Positions 27,870 to 37,575 of a stretch of DNA of 64,000 nt are shown piece by piece. The stretch comes from Methylomicrobium sp. (lineage in GTDB: Bacteria > Pseudomonadota > Gammaproteobacteria > Methylococcales > Methylomonadaceae). Each line of letters opens with the position of its first letter. Positions within the stretch are counted from its first letter, which is position 1. A program made the translations under genes and the position numbers. The stretch lies in the NCBI GenBank assembly GCA_018333785.1, contig JAGXSU010000084.1:57702-121701 (forward strand), given 5' to 3'. The notes beneath the pieces are model-generated. The model saw only the letters and a list, made by a program, of their open reading frames with translations. It made no database searches and was not told the DNA's origin.

Positions 27870-29096
27870 TCAGGCAAAAATACTCAGCAATCCCTGGCTA
27901 ACCGACGCTCTACCTTGATTTAAGGCCTCGGGTAAATCCAGCCCGCCTTCCGCTTTTTCTCCCCGGCTGTCTGTTTCGTTATAAGGGTTGGAAGGCTCTT
28001 TGTCGCCACCTTGCATCATCTGACCAAAACCGGAGCGCCCCTGGTCACCAGGTGATTGCGGGGATACCGTTACATCGGCGAGGTTAAGCTGTTGACCGCT
28101 CATCATTTCTCTTAATCGAGGAATGGCCGCTTCCAGCGCTTCTCTGACCGAGGCATGTTGTGCCGAAAAAGTGATAGTCGCCTGATCCTGATTCATATCG
28201 ATACGAATACGCACAGGGCCTAAATGCTGGGGATTAAGATTGAGTTCGGCTGCCGATAAGGAGCGGTTATTCATCCAGACGATACGATCGCCCAACTCAC
28301 TGGACCATTCAGGGTCAGCAAAGTTTTTAGACATAGCGGGCACGTCTGTCTTTAGAAGTGGGGCGGTTTTATTATCAATCGAAAATTGCCTGTGTAAATG
28401 GGCGGTATCGATGGGCGATCTAGGTAATGTTTTTTCATTTCCTGTGCCATCAGTGTCACTCATTTTTTTATCACTGATATCTGCGCTTAATTCTTTCTGT
28501 GTGTCCAATGCCGCCTTATCTTCCGCAACGGCTTCATCAGCCGAAGAAAGCTTCAAATTTCCAGTCAGCACAGGTGCTTCCGTTTCTGTTTTAACCGGAG
28601 CAGCATCGATCATCTGGCGCATCGCGGGTAATTCAGGGCTATTCAGGACTGGATTAGTTTGAGGCGTGACTTCCAGCAGAGGTCCGGCGAGATTATAAGG
28701 CTGAATGTCAGTTTCATCGAGGACGGGGACCAGATCAGACGCAGCTATAGGAACATCCGATTTTTCTGTCATTGCCGTTGCAGCCTGAATATGTTCAAGG
28801 ACTTCTTTCAGCGCTGAAAGGGTTTCTTCCAGATTGATTTCGTTTTCCGGCACCTCTGCAAGCGGCAATTGACTTCCCGGCAAACCGGCAAATTCTTGCA
28901 TTGCCTGACCGGCAGCCAATTCTTCCGGCGTCAGGGTAGAAGCGTTAATTGCTTGAGTCAGCTTGCTCAGTTCTGCCATCAGCGAATCGGCGAAAGCACT
29001 GCCGCTAAGTCCTGAATCGGCAAGCGATTGCTCCAGCGTCGTAATCCCCAGATCGCCCGACACCTGGCTGGTGAGTGGTGTATTCTGAATATTCAT
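27870..29096 (-). CDS. fliK: flagellar hook-length control protein
   Basis: A 408-residue FliK. The long N-terminal part is low-complexity and acidic; the C-terminal domain has the family core LNPQHLGPVRIRIDM, EALEAAIPRLREMM and QQLNLADVTV. It measures hook length and switches the export gate. The start at ATG 29096 is given by AGGAGT 8 bases upstream; the frame reads further but into the palindrome. It is the last gene of the leftward flagellar block, separated from fliJ by 166 bases that contain a large palindrome. Confidence 0.88.
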   Translation of the reverse strand: MNIQNTPLTSQVSGDLGITTLEQSLADSGLSGSAFADSLMAELSKLTQAINASTLTPEELAAGQAMQEFAGLPGSQLPLAEVPENEINLEETLSALKEVLEHIQAATAMTEKSDVPIAASDLVPVLDETDIQPYNLAGPLLEVTPQTNPVLNSPELPAMRQMIDAAPVKTETEAPVLTGNLKLSSADEAVAEDKAALDTQKELSADISDKKMSDTDGTGNEKTLPRSPIDTAHLHRQFSIDNKTAPLLKTDVPAMSKNFADPEWSSELGDRIVWMNNRSLSAAELNLNPQHLGPVRIRIDMNQDQATITFSAQHASVREALEAAIPRLREMMSGQQLNLADVTVSPQSPGDQGRSGFGQMMQGGDKEPSNPYNETDSRGEKAEGGLDLPEALNQGRASVSQGLLSIFA

Positions 29097-29116
29097 TTTC
29101 TTTACTCCTGATACGC

Positions 29117-29153
29117 CTGCTGAGGGTATTGATTCAATCAACACCCTCAGCAG
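29117..29153. promoter_or_regulatory. 37-bp near-perfect palindrome upstream of fliK
   Basis: CTGCTGAGGGT pairs exactly with ACCCTCAGCAG, and the inner TTGATT pairs with AATCAA, leaving a single mismatch and a 1-base centre. In the mRNA it would make an 18-bp stem ending 7 bases before the fliK ribosome site (29101-29110). No T tract follows, so it is not a standard terminator. It may shield fliK mRNA from decay, tune fliK relative to fliJ, or be an operator. Confidence 0.65.
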
Positions 29154-29262
29154 TGCAGTCCATCAATCCCTAGACATTAATAATGACGAACAGGCAACAG
29201 ACCGCCTTGATCTTTGATATCAGCCGAAAAATCCGGAGATTATTCAACTTTCCTACCATACT

Positions 29263-29712
29263 CTAAGCATTTCTTGTGCCACCACGCCGCCCGCTTGACA
29301 CTCTATCATCCTGCTCAAGCTGCTCACGCTTATCCTCTTCCTTTAATTCCATTTTTAACGCTTTATCACTGATTTTCTCGAGGTTCTCAGTCCGATTATG
29401 CAGATTAAGCCAGTTATGCCTTGCTCTGGAAACCTCGACCTCCAGTTGCGTAAGTGCTTGCTCCTGACCCTGAATCGCCTTGTCCAGCTTTTCAATAAAA
29501 CTTCTAAACTCCAGCATTTGGCCTATACGCGCCCCGGTTGCACAATTAAGATCAAATTTCGCCAGGGTTTCCAGCCTGTAATTTTTAAGGCCGTCTATCT
29601 GTTCCTGCAATTGAATTTGCTTCTGTTGAATTTGACCGAAGGCTTCCAGGGCTTTTTTTTCCTGATCAGCATTCAGATCAACGATCAATTTTAAGCGATC
29701 GGATTTTTTCAC
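29263..29712 (-). CDS. fliJ: flagellar export protein FliJ
   Basis: A 149-residue coiled-coil protein with heptads through most of its length and the FliJ-type position directly after fliI. It is the general chaperone/stalk of the flagellar export ATPase complex. The start is the GTG at 29712, with AAAGG 9 bases upstream; GTG 29718 is too close to that site. It ends with a charged tail (GRRGGTRNA). Confidence 0.85.
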   Translation of the reverse strand: MKKSDRLKLIVDLNADQEKKALEAFGQIQQKQIQLQEQIDGLKNYRLETLAKFDLNCATGARIGQMLEFRSFIEKLDKAIQGQEQALTQLEVEVSRARHNWLNLHNRTENLEKISDKALKMELKEEDKREQLEQDDRVSSGRRGGTRNA

Positions 29713-29726
29713 GGTCACCTACCTTT

Positions 29727-31076
29727 TTAATGATCAGCCAGTAACTGACCCAATTGCTGAATACTGGCGTTCACATCGACAGGTTCGTTAATTCCCTGTT
29801 GAAGAAAGTCCAAAATAGCCGGCATTTTTTGTATCGCTCTGTCTATCTTTGGATTTGATCCGGGTTTATATGCGCCCACATTGACCAAATCTCTGTTTTG
29901 CTGGTAAGTCGAGTACAAGCTGCGTAATTCCCGTACCATTTTTAGATGGTCGTCGTCGACTATGTCGGTGAGTACACGGCTTACCGACGCTTCTATATCA
30001 ATGGCGGGAAAATGCCCCGCATCGGCCAGTGCCCGGGTCAGCACAATATGGCCATCCAAAACACCCCGCGCCGAATCAGCCACCGGATCATTATGATCAT
30101 CGCCCTCTGTGAGCACGGTATAAAAAGCGGTAATGGAACCACCGCCCTCATCACCGTTACCGGCTCTCTCAACTAAACGCGGGAGCTTGGCAAAAACCGA
30201 AGGAGGATAACCCTTGGTTGCAGGAGGCTCATCGATAGCCAGCGCTATTTCACGGTGCGCCTGCGCATAGCGGGTCAATGAATCCATCAAGAGCAGGACA
30301 TCAAGCCCCTGATCACGAAAATATTCGGCGATGCTGGTCGCCAGCAACGCGCCATTGGTCCGCATCAAGGGCGGGTAATCAGCCGGTGTTGCGACAACAA
30401 CGGCACGTTTCAAGCCATCCTCACCCAAAATTTTCTGGACGAATTCATTAACCTCGCGGCCCCGCTCGCCAATCAGCCCCACGACGACGACATCGGCTGT
30501 CGTAAATTTTGTCATCATGCCCAGCAGGACGCTTTTTCCGACCCCCGTTCCTGCGAACAAGCCCATCCGTTGACCCCGGCCGACGCATAACAAAGCATTG
30601 ATAGCCCGGATGCCGACATCCAAAGGTTCTCTAATCGGCTTCCTGCTGAGAGGATTGATCGGGATGCCTGTAAGTGCAACACGCGCTTCGGTGATTAATG
30701 GCCCTTTATTATCCAGCGGATTGCCTGATCCATCCAGAACCCGGCCTAGCAAGTCGAACCCAACTTTAGCCAGTGATTCAACTCCCAAAGGAATGACTCG
30801 ACAGTCGGGCTCGAGACCATGAGGATCGCCAATCGGCATAAGAAATATCTTCTCACCGGCAAAACCCACAACTTCGGACGGTATCATGCGTCCGCTTTTT
30901 GTCTCGACCATACAACGCGAACCAATTGGCGCTCGGCATCCAACCGCTTCCAGCGTCAAGCCCACCATACGGGAAAGCTTCCCTTCTACAATCAGTTGGG
31001 GGTGATCCTGCAGTCTTTCGCGGTAAGGTTTTAAGCGATCCAACCAAATTTCGGAACGGTTTTCAAGCAAGCTCAT
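29727..31076 (-). CDS. fliI: flagellum-specific ATPase
   Basis: A 449-residue FliI, a rotary-type hexameric ATPase of the flagellar type III export apparatus. Walker A is GLFAGTGVGKSVLL; Walker B is VLLLMDSLTRYAQAHRE; the family stretch GYPPSVFAKLPRLVERAG is intact. It overlaps fliH by 4 bases (ATGA) and is followed by fliJ. Confidence 0.97.
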   Translation of the reverse strand: MSLLENRSEIWLDRLKPYRERLQDHPQLIVEGKLSRMVGLTLEAVGCRAPIGSRCMVETKSGRMIPSEVVGFAGEKIFLMPIGDPHGLEPDCRVIPLGVESLAKVGFDLLGRVLDGSGNPLDNKGPLITEARVALTGIPINPLSRKPIREPLDVGIRAINALLCVGRGQRMGLFAGTGVGKSVLLGMMTKFTTADVVVVGLIGERGREVNEFVQKILGEDGLKRAVVVATPADYPPLMRTNGALLATSIAEYFRDQGLDVLLLMDSLTRYAQAHREIALAIDEPPATKGYPPSVFAKLPRLVERAGNGDEGGGSITAFYTVLTEGDDHNDPVADSARGVLDGHIVLTRALADAGHFPAIDIEASVSRVLTDIVDDDHLKMVRELRSLYSTYQQNRDLVNVGAYKPGSNPKIDRAIQKMPAILDFLQQGINEPVDVNASIQQLGQLLADH

Positions 31077-31795
31077 GGCTCTTCATCTCCGCTTCGACCG
31101 CCCCCAAGTACTTTGGCGACAACCGCTGAAACCCGGGTTTCTATGGTCGCATCGACCCGCGACATTTCCGTATCAACCTTGCAACCGCCTCGGGTAATCA
31201 GTGGATCTTCAATTAAAACCCAGGGAGGGGAAATTTCATCCAGCACCAATACGGTACGCACCAATTCGGCATCTGCGGGGTGCAAGGTCAGTGTGATTTT
31301 CTGAGAGGCAACCGGCAAAATACCTACAGCCTCTCTGACCGCAGCAACAATTTGTCCCGGATCCATCTTGATTTCCCGGCGAATGATCTGAGTCGCCATG
31401 GTTATGGCCAGTTTGACCAGTTCATTTTCTACGGCCTCATCCAGATTTTTCAAAGGTTCGCTGAGCATTTCCATCACTTTGAATAATTCGGCGGCCTGAT
31501 TGCTCAGAAGCTGAAAATTTTCTTCATAGCCTTTCTTTAACCCTTCTTCGTATCCTTTTGCCTGCCCTTCTTGATAGCCTTGGGCAAAGCCCTCTTCGTG
31601 ACCTTTGGCGAAAGCCTCTTCTTGAGCTTTTGCCTGCATTTGCTCAATTTCGCTAACCGTCATTAACGGCGATCGGTTATTTTCGGGTTCGGCCTTCTGA
31701 TTTTCGCCTTCGTCTTCCGAGACATTGGGTAAGGCCCACAGGCTGAGCAATTCAAGCTCCTCCTCAGAAAATCGGCCCCCGTTAGACAAGCTCAT
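31073..31795 (-). CDS. fliH: flagellar assembly protein FliH
   Basis: A 240-residue FliH, the regulator that docks FliI to the export gate. Residues about 55-90 show the glycine-repeat helix typical of FliH (GHEEGFAQGYQEGQAKGYEE), where glycines recur every fourth position. The C-terminal domain includes VREAVGILP. ATG 31795 is chosen because AGGCGG lies 8 bases upstream; a GTG one codon earlier is also possible. It overlaps the end of fliG. Confidence 0.9.
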   Translation of the reverse strand: MSLSNGGRFSEEELELLSLWALPNVSEDEGENQKAEPENNRSPLMTVSEIEQMQAKAQEEAFAKGHEEGFAQGYQEGQAKGYEEGLKKGYEENFQLLSNQAAELFKVMEMLSEPLKNLDEAVENELVKLAITMATQIIRREIKMDPGQIVAAVREAVGILPVASQKITLTLHPADAELVRTVLVLDEISPPWVLIEDPLITRGGCKVDTEMSRVDATIETRVSAVVAKVLGGGRSGDEEP

Positions 31796-32786
31796 CACTG
31801 CCGCCGCCTAGCATGATCTCGCCTGAGTCAGCCAATTTTCTGGCAATCGCAAGAATTTCTTTTTGGGCCAATTCGACATCGCTCAGTTTGCTCGGCGGAG
31901 CGGCTTCAAGATCATCACGGAGCATTTCGGCCGCACGTTTGGACATATTGCCGAATATTTTGTTTTTAAGCTTGTCATCGACGCCACGCAAGGCCAGCAA
32001 TAGCTGATCAGTCGATACTTCACGCAGCAATGTCTGGATACCTCTGTCATCCACATCCACCAAGTCAGCAAATACAAACATTTTGTCCTGAATTTGTTGA
32101 GCAAGATCAGCACTGCTTTGGCCAATATCCTCCATGACTGTTTCACTGATTCCACCATCCAAAAAGTTAAGGATATTGGCCACTGCATCAATACCGCCGA
32201 TGGCTGAAAGCTTCATGCCATCGTTACCGGTCAGTTGTTTTTCCATGATTTCATCCAGTTCTCGAAGTGCCGCAGGTTGAATGCCTTCCATCGTGGCTAT
32301 TCTCATCAATATATCGGAACGCGTGTTTTCAGGCAGCAGGCTCAAAACATCCGCAGCCAGATCGCTTTCCAGTAAAGTCAAAATTATGGCGATAATCTGA
32401 GGATGCTCCAGGCGAATCAAATCGGCAATTGAACGGGTATCCATCCATTTCAACTGCTCGATACCCTTACTGTTGGCGCCCAGCAAAATTCTGTCGATAA
32501 TGTTACCGGCCTTATCGGCACCAAGTGCACCGGTCAACATATTCCGGATGTATTCATCCGAATTCAAGCCCAAACCAGTCTGACGCTTGACGGTTGTAAT
32601 AAATTCTTCAAGCACACCATCAACCATTTCCGGTGTAATTTCAGTGAGGCCAGCCATGGTCGCGCCGATAATTTGAACTTCTTTGGGCCCCATATGCTTC
32701 AATACTGCAGCCGCCCTGCCCTCGCCAACTGCAAGCAGTAACAGGGATGCCCGTTGAGCATAGTTTAATGCGTTAGTCTCAGCCAT
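31782..32786 (-). CDS. fliG: flagellar motor switch protein FliG
   Basis: A 334-residue FliG, a component of the C-ring that interacts with the stator. It has the three expected helical domains, including EHPQIIAIIL in the middle domain and the C-terminal charged torque helix (VDDRGIQTLLREV). It overlaps fliF by 8 bases. Confidence 0.96.
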   Translation of the reverse strand: MAETNALNYAQRASLLLLAVGEGRAAAVLKHMGPKEVQIIGATMAGLTEITPEMVDGVLEEFITTVKRQTGLGLNSDEYIRNMLTGALGADKAGNIIDRILLGANSKGIEQLKWMDTRSIADLIRLEHPQIIAIILTLLESDLAADVLSLLPENTRSDILMRIATMEGIQPAALRELDEIMEKQLTGNDGMKLSAIGGIDAVANILNFLDGGISETVMEDIGQSSADLAQQIQDKMFVFADLVDVDDRGIQTLLREVSTDQLLLALRGVDDKLKNKIFGNMSKRAAEMLRDDLEAAPPSKLSDVELAQKEILAIARKLADSGEIMLGGGSDELV

Positions 32787-34542
32787 CTTGTTTAATCCAT
32801 ACCTTAATGATTTGCGCTACCAGCATAGGATCTTCATCGACCAATTTCTTGATATATTCCAGACGTTTTTCGTAGCTTTGCGGCGCTTCAAGCAACAGTA
32901 AATCTTCCGTTTCGTCGGTTAATGCGCGCTGTTGCTGACTGTTTTCTTCACCGGCAGGAACCGCGTAAGGAACGCCGCTCTCATCAAAAGCTACCGAACC
33001 GCCCATCGCATCAGCTTCAGCTTTTGCCTTGGCCAGTGCAGCAGCTCTTTGTTCCTCTTCGGTTCTTGCCACCAGGCCTCTCATTGTCGGTCTTAGTACG
33101 GCAAAGACCAGGAACAAGATCACAGCAACAGCGGCCACTTGCTTCATCAAATCAATAAACCATGGCTCATCCCACAGATTGACGGCCGGCAAGTCTTCGA
33201 TTTCGTCAGGCGCTCTGAAAGCAACGTTGGAAACGGTCACCTGATCGCCGCGACTGGTATCAAAACCTACCGCCTGCTTGATCAAATCATTGAAGCGATT
33301 AATTTCCTCTTGCGAATAAGGTTGTGAAACCGGCTTTCCATCTTCTCCGCTGATGTAGCGGTCATCCACGACCACGGCTACCGACAAGCGTTTTAACTGG
33401 GCAGTTGCCAGGCGGGTGTGTGTGATGGTTTTATCCAATTCAAAATTTCGTGTCGCACTTTTGCTGGATGAGGATGGCTTTTCGGTGCCGGATTCACCGC
33501 CCGAACCTTCAGTCGCGATTTCCGGAGCAACACCCGTAGGAGGAGGCTGATTCGACAATGCACCGGGCACACCTTGAACCGAACCGTTTGAATTTTCATC
33601 TTCACGCGTTTGTTCACTGCGTAGCGCGGGTAAGTCGGGATTAAACATCTCCTGCGTTTTTTCAGTGACCGTAAAATCCACATCCGCTGAAATTTGTGTC
33701 CTGAAGCCATTGGCGCCGACCAAGGGCGTCAAAATATTTTGAATACGTTCCATCAAATGATCTTCAATATCCTTCTTGTATTCAAATTGTTTTGAGTTGA
33801 GGGAATTATCCGAATCCGATGCCAGGGAGTTCAATAATCGGCCCTTCTGATCCACAACGGTAATCTGGCCGGGCTCCATCATAGGCACGCTGGACGCCAC
33901 TAAATGAATAATAGATTCAATTTGCCCTTTATCCAATGTGCGGCCCTGATAGAGATTAACCATGACCGACGCACTGGGCTTTTTTTGTTTTCTGACGAAT
34001 ACGGACTGTTTGGGCAGGGCCAGAATCACTCGGGCTGACTTGACATTCTGAATAGCCATGATGGTCCGCGCAATTTCGCCTTCCAATGCTCGTTGAAAGC
34101 GGATTTGTTCCACATTTTTGCTGGTCCCGAAGGTTTGCTCCTGATCCAGCAATTCGTAACCCAGACTGGTAGTTCTGGGCAATCCCAAAGCAGCCAGCTT
34201 GAGTTTGAGTTCACGGATATCGGCAGTAGGCACCATAATAGCGCCAGAACCGTTTTCTACCTTGAACTTGATGCCTTCCTTATCCAGTACTTCAATGATT
34301 TCAGAGGCGTCTTTTTCGGCAATATCAGCAAATAAAAGACTGTAAGAGGTTTCTTGTGACCAAAGGACAACGGCGATTGAAATAGCAATACTGAACGCAA
34401 AACCCAAGATCAAACCAATTTGACGGGTCATGCTTAACCCGGCGAACCCTTTGATGAGCGGGTTAGCCTGTGAATTAGCGTTAACTTCACCCGTTCCCAG
34501 GCTGGGTGCATTCACTGTATTGTTTCCGTTATCTTCGCTCAT
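32779..34542 (-). CDS. fliF: flagellar M-ring protein FliF
   Basis: A 587-residue FliF, the MS-ring protein. One membrane helix lies at about residues 40-60 and another at about 470-490, with the large periplasmic ring-building domains between (SLLFADIAEKDASEI, ARVILALPKQSVFVR). The C-terminus carries the FliG-binding tail. A Ser/Gly-rich stretch around residues 330-360 is a usual linker. The start ATG 34542 follows fliE by 17 bases. Confidence 0.96.
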   Translation of the reverse strand: MSEDNGNNTVNAPSLGTGEVNANSQANPLIKGFAGLSMTRQIGLILGFAFSIAISIAVVLWSQETSYSLLFADIAEKDASEIIEVLDKEGIKFKVENGSGAIMVPTADIRELKLKLAALGLPRTTSLGYELLDQEQTFGTSKNVEQIRFQRALEGEIARTIMAIQNVKSARVILALPKQSVFVRKQKKPSASVMVNLYQGRTLDKGQIESIIHLVASSVPMMEPGQITVVDQKGRLLNSLASDSDNSLNSKQFEYKKDIEDHLMERIQNILTPLVGANGFRTQISADVDFTVTEKTQEMFNPDLPALRSEQTREDENSNGSVQGVPGALSNQPPPTGVAPEIATEGSGGESGTEKPSSSSKSATRNFELDKTITHTRLATAQLKRLSVAVVVDDRYISGEDGKPVSQPYSQEEINRFNDLIKQAVGFDTSRGDQVTVSNVAFRAPDEIEDLPAVNLWDEPWFIDLMKQVAAVAVILFLVFAVLRPTMRGLVARTEEEQRAAALAKAKAEADAMGGSVAFDESGVPYAVPAGEENSQQQRALTDETEDLLLLEAPQSYEKRLEYIKKLVDEDPMLVAQIIKVWIKQDG

Positions 34543-34559
34543 GGTCTTTTAATCGCTGA

Positions 34560-34877
34560 TTACATCGGCATATTCATAACATCTTTGTAAGCATCGACCA
34601 GTTTGTTTCTGACCTGGACCATGGCTTGAAAAGAGACGCTGGCCTTTTGCATTGAAATCATCACTTCCGCCAGACTCGCATCGGATTCACCGGTTTCAAA
34701 TGCCGTTGCCATTTGATTGGCGGTGGCTTGAGTGTCATTGACCGAGTCAATTGACTGTTTCAGTAACGAAGCAAAATCAGTTTGACCCGCTTTTTGAATT
34801 TCGCTGGGCTTGTTGCCGGCCTCGATTGACATGGACCGCATCTGGGCCAGTACTTGTGTGATATTCATATCGCTCAT
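34560..34877 (-). CDS. fliE: flagellar hook-basal body protein FliE
   Basis: A 105-residue FliE, the MS-ring/rod junction protein. The C-terminal motif ASVSFQAMVQVRNKLVDAYKD is typical. ATG 34877 is supported by GAGG 6 bases upstream. It is the first gene of the fliEFGHIJK unit and is preceded by a good sigma-54 site. Confidence 0.92.
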   Translation of the reverse strand: MSDMNITQVLAQMRSMSIEAGNKPSEIQKAGQTDFASLLKQSIDSVNDTQATANQMATAFETGESDASLAEVMISMQKASVSFQAMVQVRNKLVDAYKDVMNMPM

Positions 34878-34913
34878 GGGAGACCTCACTTGTTTTTGAC
34901 ACTATAGACTCAA

Positions 34914-34928
34914 GCAATTACCAAGCCA
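34914..34928 (-). promoter_or_regulatory. sigma-54 promoter for fliE operon
   Basis: On the minus strand TGGCTTGGTAATTGC keeps GG and GC in correct spacing and TTGC exactly, against TGGCACG-N4-TTGC. It lies within the last codons of flrC and the short gap before fliE; transcription would start near 34902, giving a 25-base leader. FlrC-type activators are known to act on such class III promoters in Vibrio and Pseudomonas relatives. Confidence 0.75.
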
Positions 34929-34931
34929 GTC

Positions 34932-36302
34932 TCAACAAGGAATAACGACACCGGATTCTTTCATCCTCGCCAGTTTATAGCGCAAGGTTCTTGGACTGAT
35001 TCCCAGTCTTTCAGCGGTGTTTTTGCGGCTACCTTGCTCGTTCTGCAAGGTATTGAGTATCACTTTTTCTTCAGTGGACCTGACTTCATCATCCAATCCG
35101 CCGGAACAACGCAACTCCGCCTCATCCAACGATATAGCCTGATGCAGCTGATTTTCCGGCCTGTTCGGGTTAAACGCATTGCCTTCTTCGAACATCAAAT
35201 CATCGACCGTAATCGATTCGCCCGACCTTAATATCAATGCCCGTTGCACGACATTTTCCAGTTCCCGGACATTTCCCGGCCAGGAATACGCTTGTAATTT
35301 AGCGGCAGCTGCGGCATCAAAATCCGGCAAACTGCCTGATTGGCCACCATGACGGCGCAACAATTCTATTGCCAGCGGCAAAATATCGCCGGGACGTTCT
35401 CTCAATGCAGGAATTTTTATTGGAAAAACACTGAGACGGTAATATAAATCTTCGCGAAACTCGCCTTGCTCGACTTTTTGTTTCAGTGTTTGATTAGTCG
35501 CCGCCAAAAATCTGACAGTTAGCGGTATTTTCTTTTGACTGCCTATCCGTTCGACTTCTTTTTCCTGGAGTACACGCAATAATTTGGCCTGCAGACCGAT
35601 ATCCATCTCGGCAATCTCATCCAGCAATAGTGTGCCGTTTTGTGCTTGCTCAAATTTTCCCGGCATAGCCTGCAAGGCGCCGGTAAACGCCCCTTTATCA
35701 TAACCAAACAGCATGGCTTCCAGCATGGATTCGGGGATGGCCGCACAATTTATGGCAACAAAAGGTCCTTGATTGTAAAGCGAATGATCATGTATATAAC
35801 GCGCAATGACTTCCTTTCCTACGCCGCTCTCACCTTGCAGCAAAACCGTTACATCCGATTTGGAAACCCGGGTGATTAATTCATACAGCTTGGCCATTCC
35901 CTGATCCTGCACAATCTGATCATTGGCAGCCGCCGGATTGGCCGCAACAAATTCTTTGACTTTATTGACCAGACTCAAAGCATCGAACGGCTTGATCAGA
36001 TAATCCACCGCGCCCGCCTGAATCGCAGCCACCGCTTTTGGTATCGTGCCATAGGCCGTCATCAGGACCAACGGCGTGCCTTTATGCTTGACCTGCATGT
36101 TTTGTAATAGTTGAAAGCCGTCCATCACCGGCATCTGCACGTCACTGACCACTAAATGAAACCGGTTTTCAGCAAGTTTGAGCATCGCATCCGTCCCATT
36201 GCCGGCCGCCAAAACGGAATAACCTTCGATTTCCAGCGTGTCGCACAAAGCTTCGCATAACGCTTTGTCGTCCTCTACGATTAAAACATCATACGAATTC
36301 AT
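34932..36302 (-). CDS. flrC: sigma-54 dependent flagellar response regulator (FlrC/FleR)
   Basis: A 456-residue NtrC-family regulator: receiver with the phospho-accepting Asp in LVVSDVQMPVMDG, AAA+ domain with Walker A GESGVGKE and the sigma-54 contact loop GAFTGA, and a C-terminal helix-turn-helix ending in RTLRYKLARM. ATG 36302 overlaps the flrB stop (ATGA) with AGGAG 7 bases before it; the earlier ATG at 36308 is too close to that site. It would activate fliE and related operons. Confidence 0.92.
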   Translation of the reverse strand: MNSYDVLIVEDDKALCEALCDTLEIEGYSVLAAGNGTDAMLKLAENRFHLVVSDVQMPVMDGFQLLQNMQVKHKGTPLVLMTAYGTIPKAVAAIQAGAVDYLIKPFDALSLVNKVKEFVAANPAAANDQIVQDQGMAKLYELITRVSKSDVTVLLQGESGVGKEVIARYIHDHSLYNQGPFVAINCAAIPESMLEAMLFGYDKGAFTGALQAMPGKFEQAQNGTLLLDEIAEMDIGLQAKLLRVLQEKEVERIGSQKKIPLTVRFLAATNQTLKQKVEQGEFREDLYYRLSVFPIKIPALRERPGDILPLAIELLRRHGGQSGSLPDFDAAAAAKLQAYSWPGNVRELENVVQRALILRSGESITVDDLMFEEGNAFNPNRPENQLHQAISLDEAELRCSGGLDDEVRSTEEKVILNTLQNEQGSRKNTAERLGISPRTLRYKLARMKESGVVIPC

Positions 36303-37525
36303 ACACATTCTCCTGATTGAACTTCGGCTTCAAAAAAACCGCTGGGCAAAATGGACCAGCGCTCGGCATAGACCGTTATAGAGAAAGCAAAACAAGAGCC
36401 TTCCCCCTGCACCGAATGAAAACTCACCGAACCGCCATGGGCTTTGGCTACCGTTTCAACAACGGCCAGTCCCAATCCGGTACCGCTTATTTTGGTCGTA
36501 TAAAAAGGCTCAAAAACTCTTTTTTGATGCTCTTCGGTCATACCCGTGCCATCGTCCTTTACGGTGAAACAAATAAAATCAGCATTCTTCATTGAAACAT
36601 CCAGACTGATTTTGCCTTCTGAACCGCAGGCCTCTATCGCATTATTCAATAAATTAACGACCGCACCGCGCAGTGCATCTTCGTTGCCTTTGATAGCCTC
36701 GACATCTACCTGATGAGTCAGCGTGAATCTTATGCCGGAGGAAATGGCTTTTTCTCGCAGCATCTCTTCAATTTGCGCCAGAAAATTGCTTAAGCTGAAC
36801 GTCTCCATGGTCAGCCGACCTTCTTTCGCATACATCAGCATATCGCTGATTTGGCGGTCCAAATAGTGCAGCCTTTCCACCAAAGTATTCGAAAAACGTT
36901 GCCGTTTGCTTTCATCCAAACCGGGTTTAGTCAAATGGGAGGCATACAGAACGGCTGTCGATAAAGGCGTGCGTAATTGATGAGCCATACGCGCAACCAT
37001 TTCCCCCATGGCCGACAAGTGCTTCTGTTGATTCACAGTGTCCTGCAAACCCCTCATCTCAGTGACATCAGACAATAAAACAAGTTGGCCGGAGTTATTT
37101 TTTAATGCGCTCTGACTCAGACTGACGCGTTTACCGTCTGGTAACTGGAGTTCGTGAGGATTATCGAATAACGCTAAAAGCCGTTGTTTCAGAATTTCGT
37201 TCCATGTCCGGCCCAACAAGGGTTCGCCCAAAAAACTCAAAGCCACCGAATTGAAATCGACAATACGCCCGGTTGAATCCAGCACGATGATTCCGGCCGG
37301 AAGCGCCGCAAGAATCTGCTGCAGTCGATCCGCAATTTTTTCGTTTTCAATCAGCGTTTTAAGGCGGTCGCTTCTGGCTTGAACCAGTTCTGTTCGCAGT
37401 TTTTCGACCTGTTTTTCCAGGCTTTGATAGGAATCAGCCAGATTCTCCGACAGCTCATTAAAGATTCTGAAGGCATCAGCCAACTGCTCGGTTTTATGTG
37501 ATGAAGGATTTGAAGAAGTTTGCAT
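36299..37525 (-). CDS. flrB: flagellar sensor histidine kinase (FlrB/FleS)
   Basis: A 408-residue cytoplasmic histidine kinase. It has an N-terminal coiled region, a PAS domain (residues about 65-170), the H-box MARMAHQLRTPLS with the phospho-His, and N/G boxes (NNAIEA, GTGLGLAVVE). No membrane segments are seen. It pairs with FlrC, with which it overlaps by 4 bases. A weak sigma-54 type site lies upstream. Confidence 0.9.
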   Translation of the reverse strand: MQTSSNPSSHKTEQLADAFRIFNELSENLADSYQSLEKQVEKLRTELVQARSDRLKTLIENEKIADRLQQILAALPAGIIVLDSTGRIVDFNSVALSFLGEPLLGRTWNEILKQRLLALFDNPHELQLPDGKRVSLSQSALKNNSGQLVLLSDVTEMRGLQDTVNQQKHLSAMGEMVARMAHQLRTPLSTAVLYASHLTKPGLDESKRQRFSNTLVERLHYLDRQISDMLMYAKEGRLTMETFSLSNFLAQIEEMLREKAISSGIRFTLTHQVDVEAIKGNEDALRGAVVNLLNNAIEACGSEGKISLDVSMKNADFICFTVKDDGTGMTEEHQKRVFEPFYTTKISGTGLGLAVVETVAKAHGGSVSFHSVQGEGSCFAFSITVYAERWSILPSGFFEAEVQSGECV

Positions 37526-37560
37526 ATCCGATCGTCCGTAAAATGACGATCAAAGACTAT

Positions 37561-37575
37561 GCGAATTTAATACCA
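37561..37575 (-). promoter_or_regulatory. possible sigma-54 promoter for flrBC
   Basis: On the minus strand TGGTATTAAATTCGC has GG and GC in the right spacing but departs from the consensus at several positions. It would give a leader of about 24 bases to the flrB ATG. In Vibrio cholerae FlrA activates flrBC from a sigma-54 promoter, which makes this site reasonable. Confidence 0.45.
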
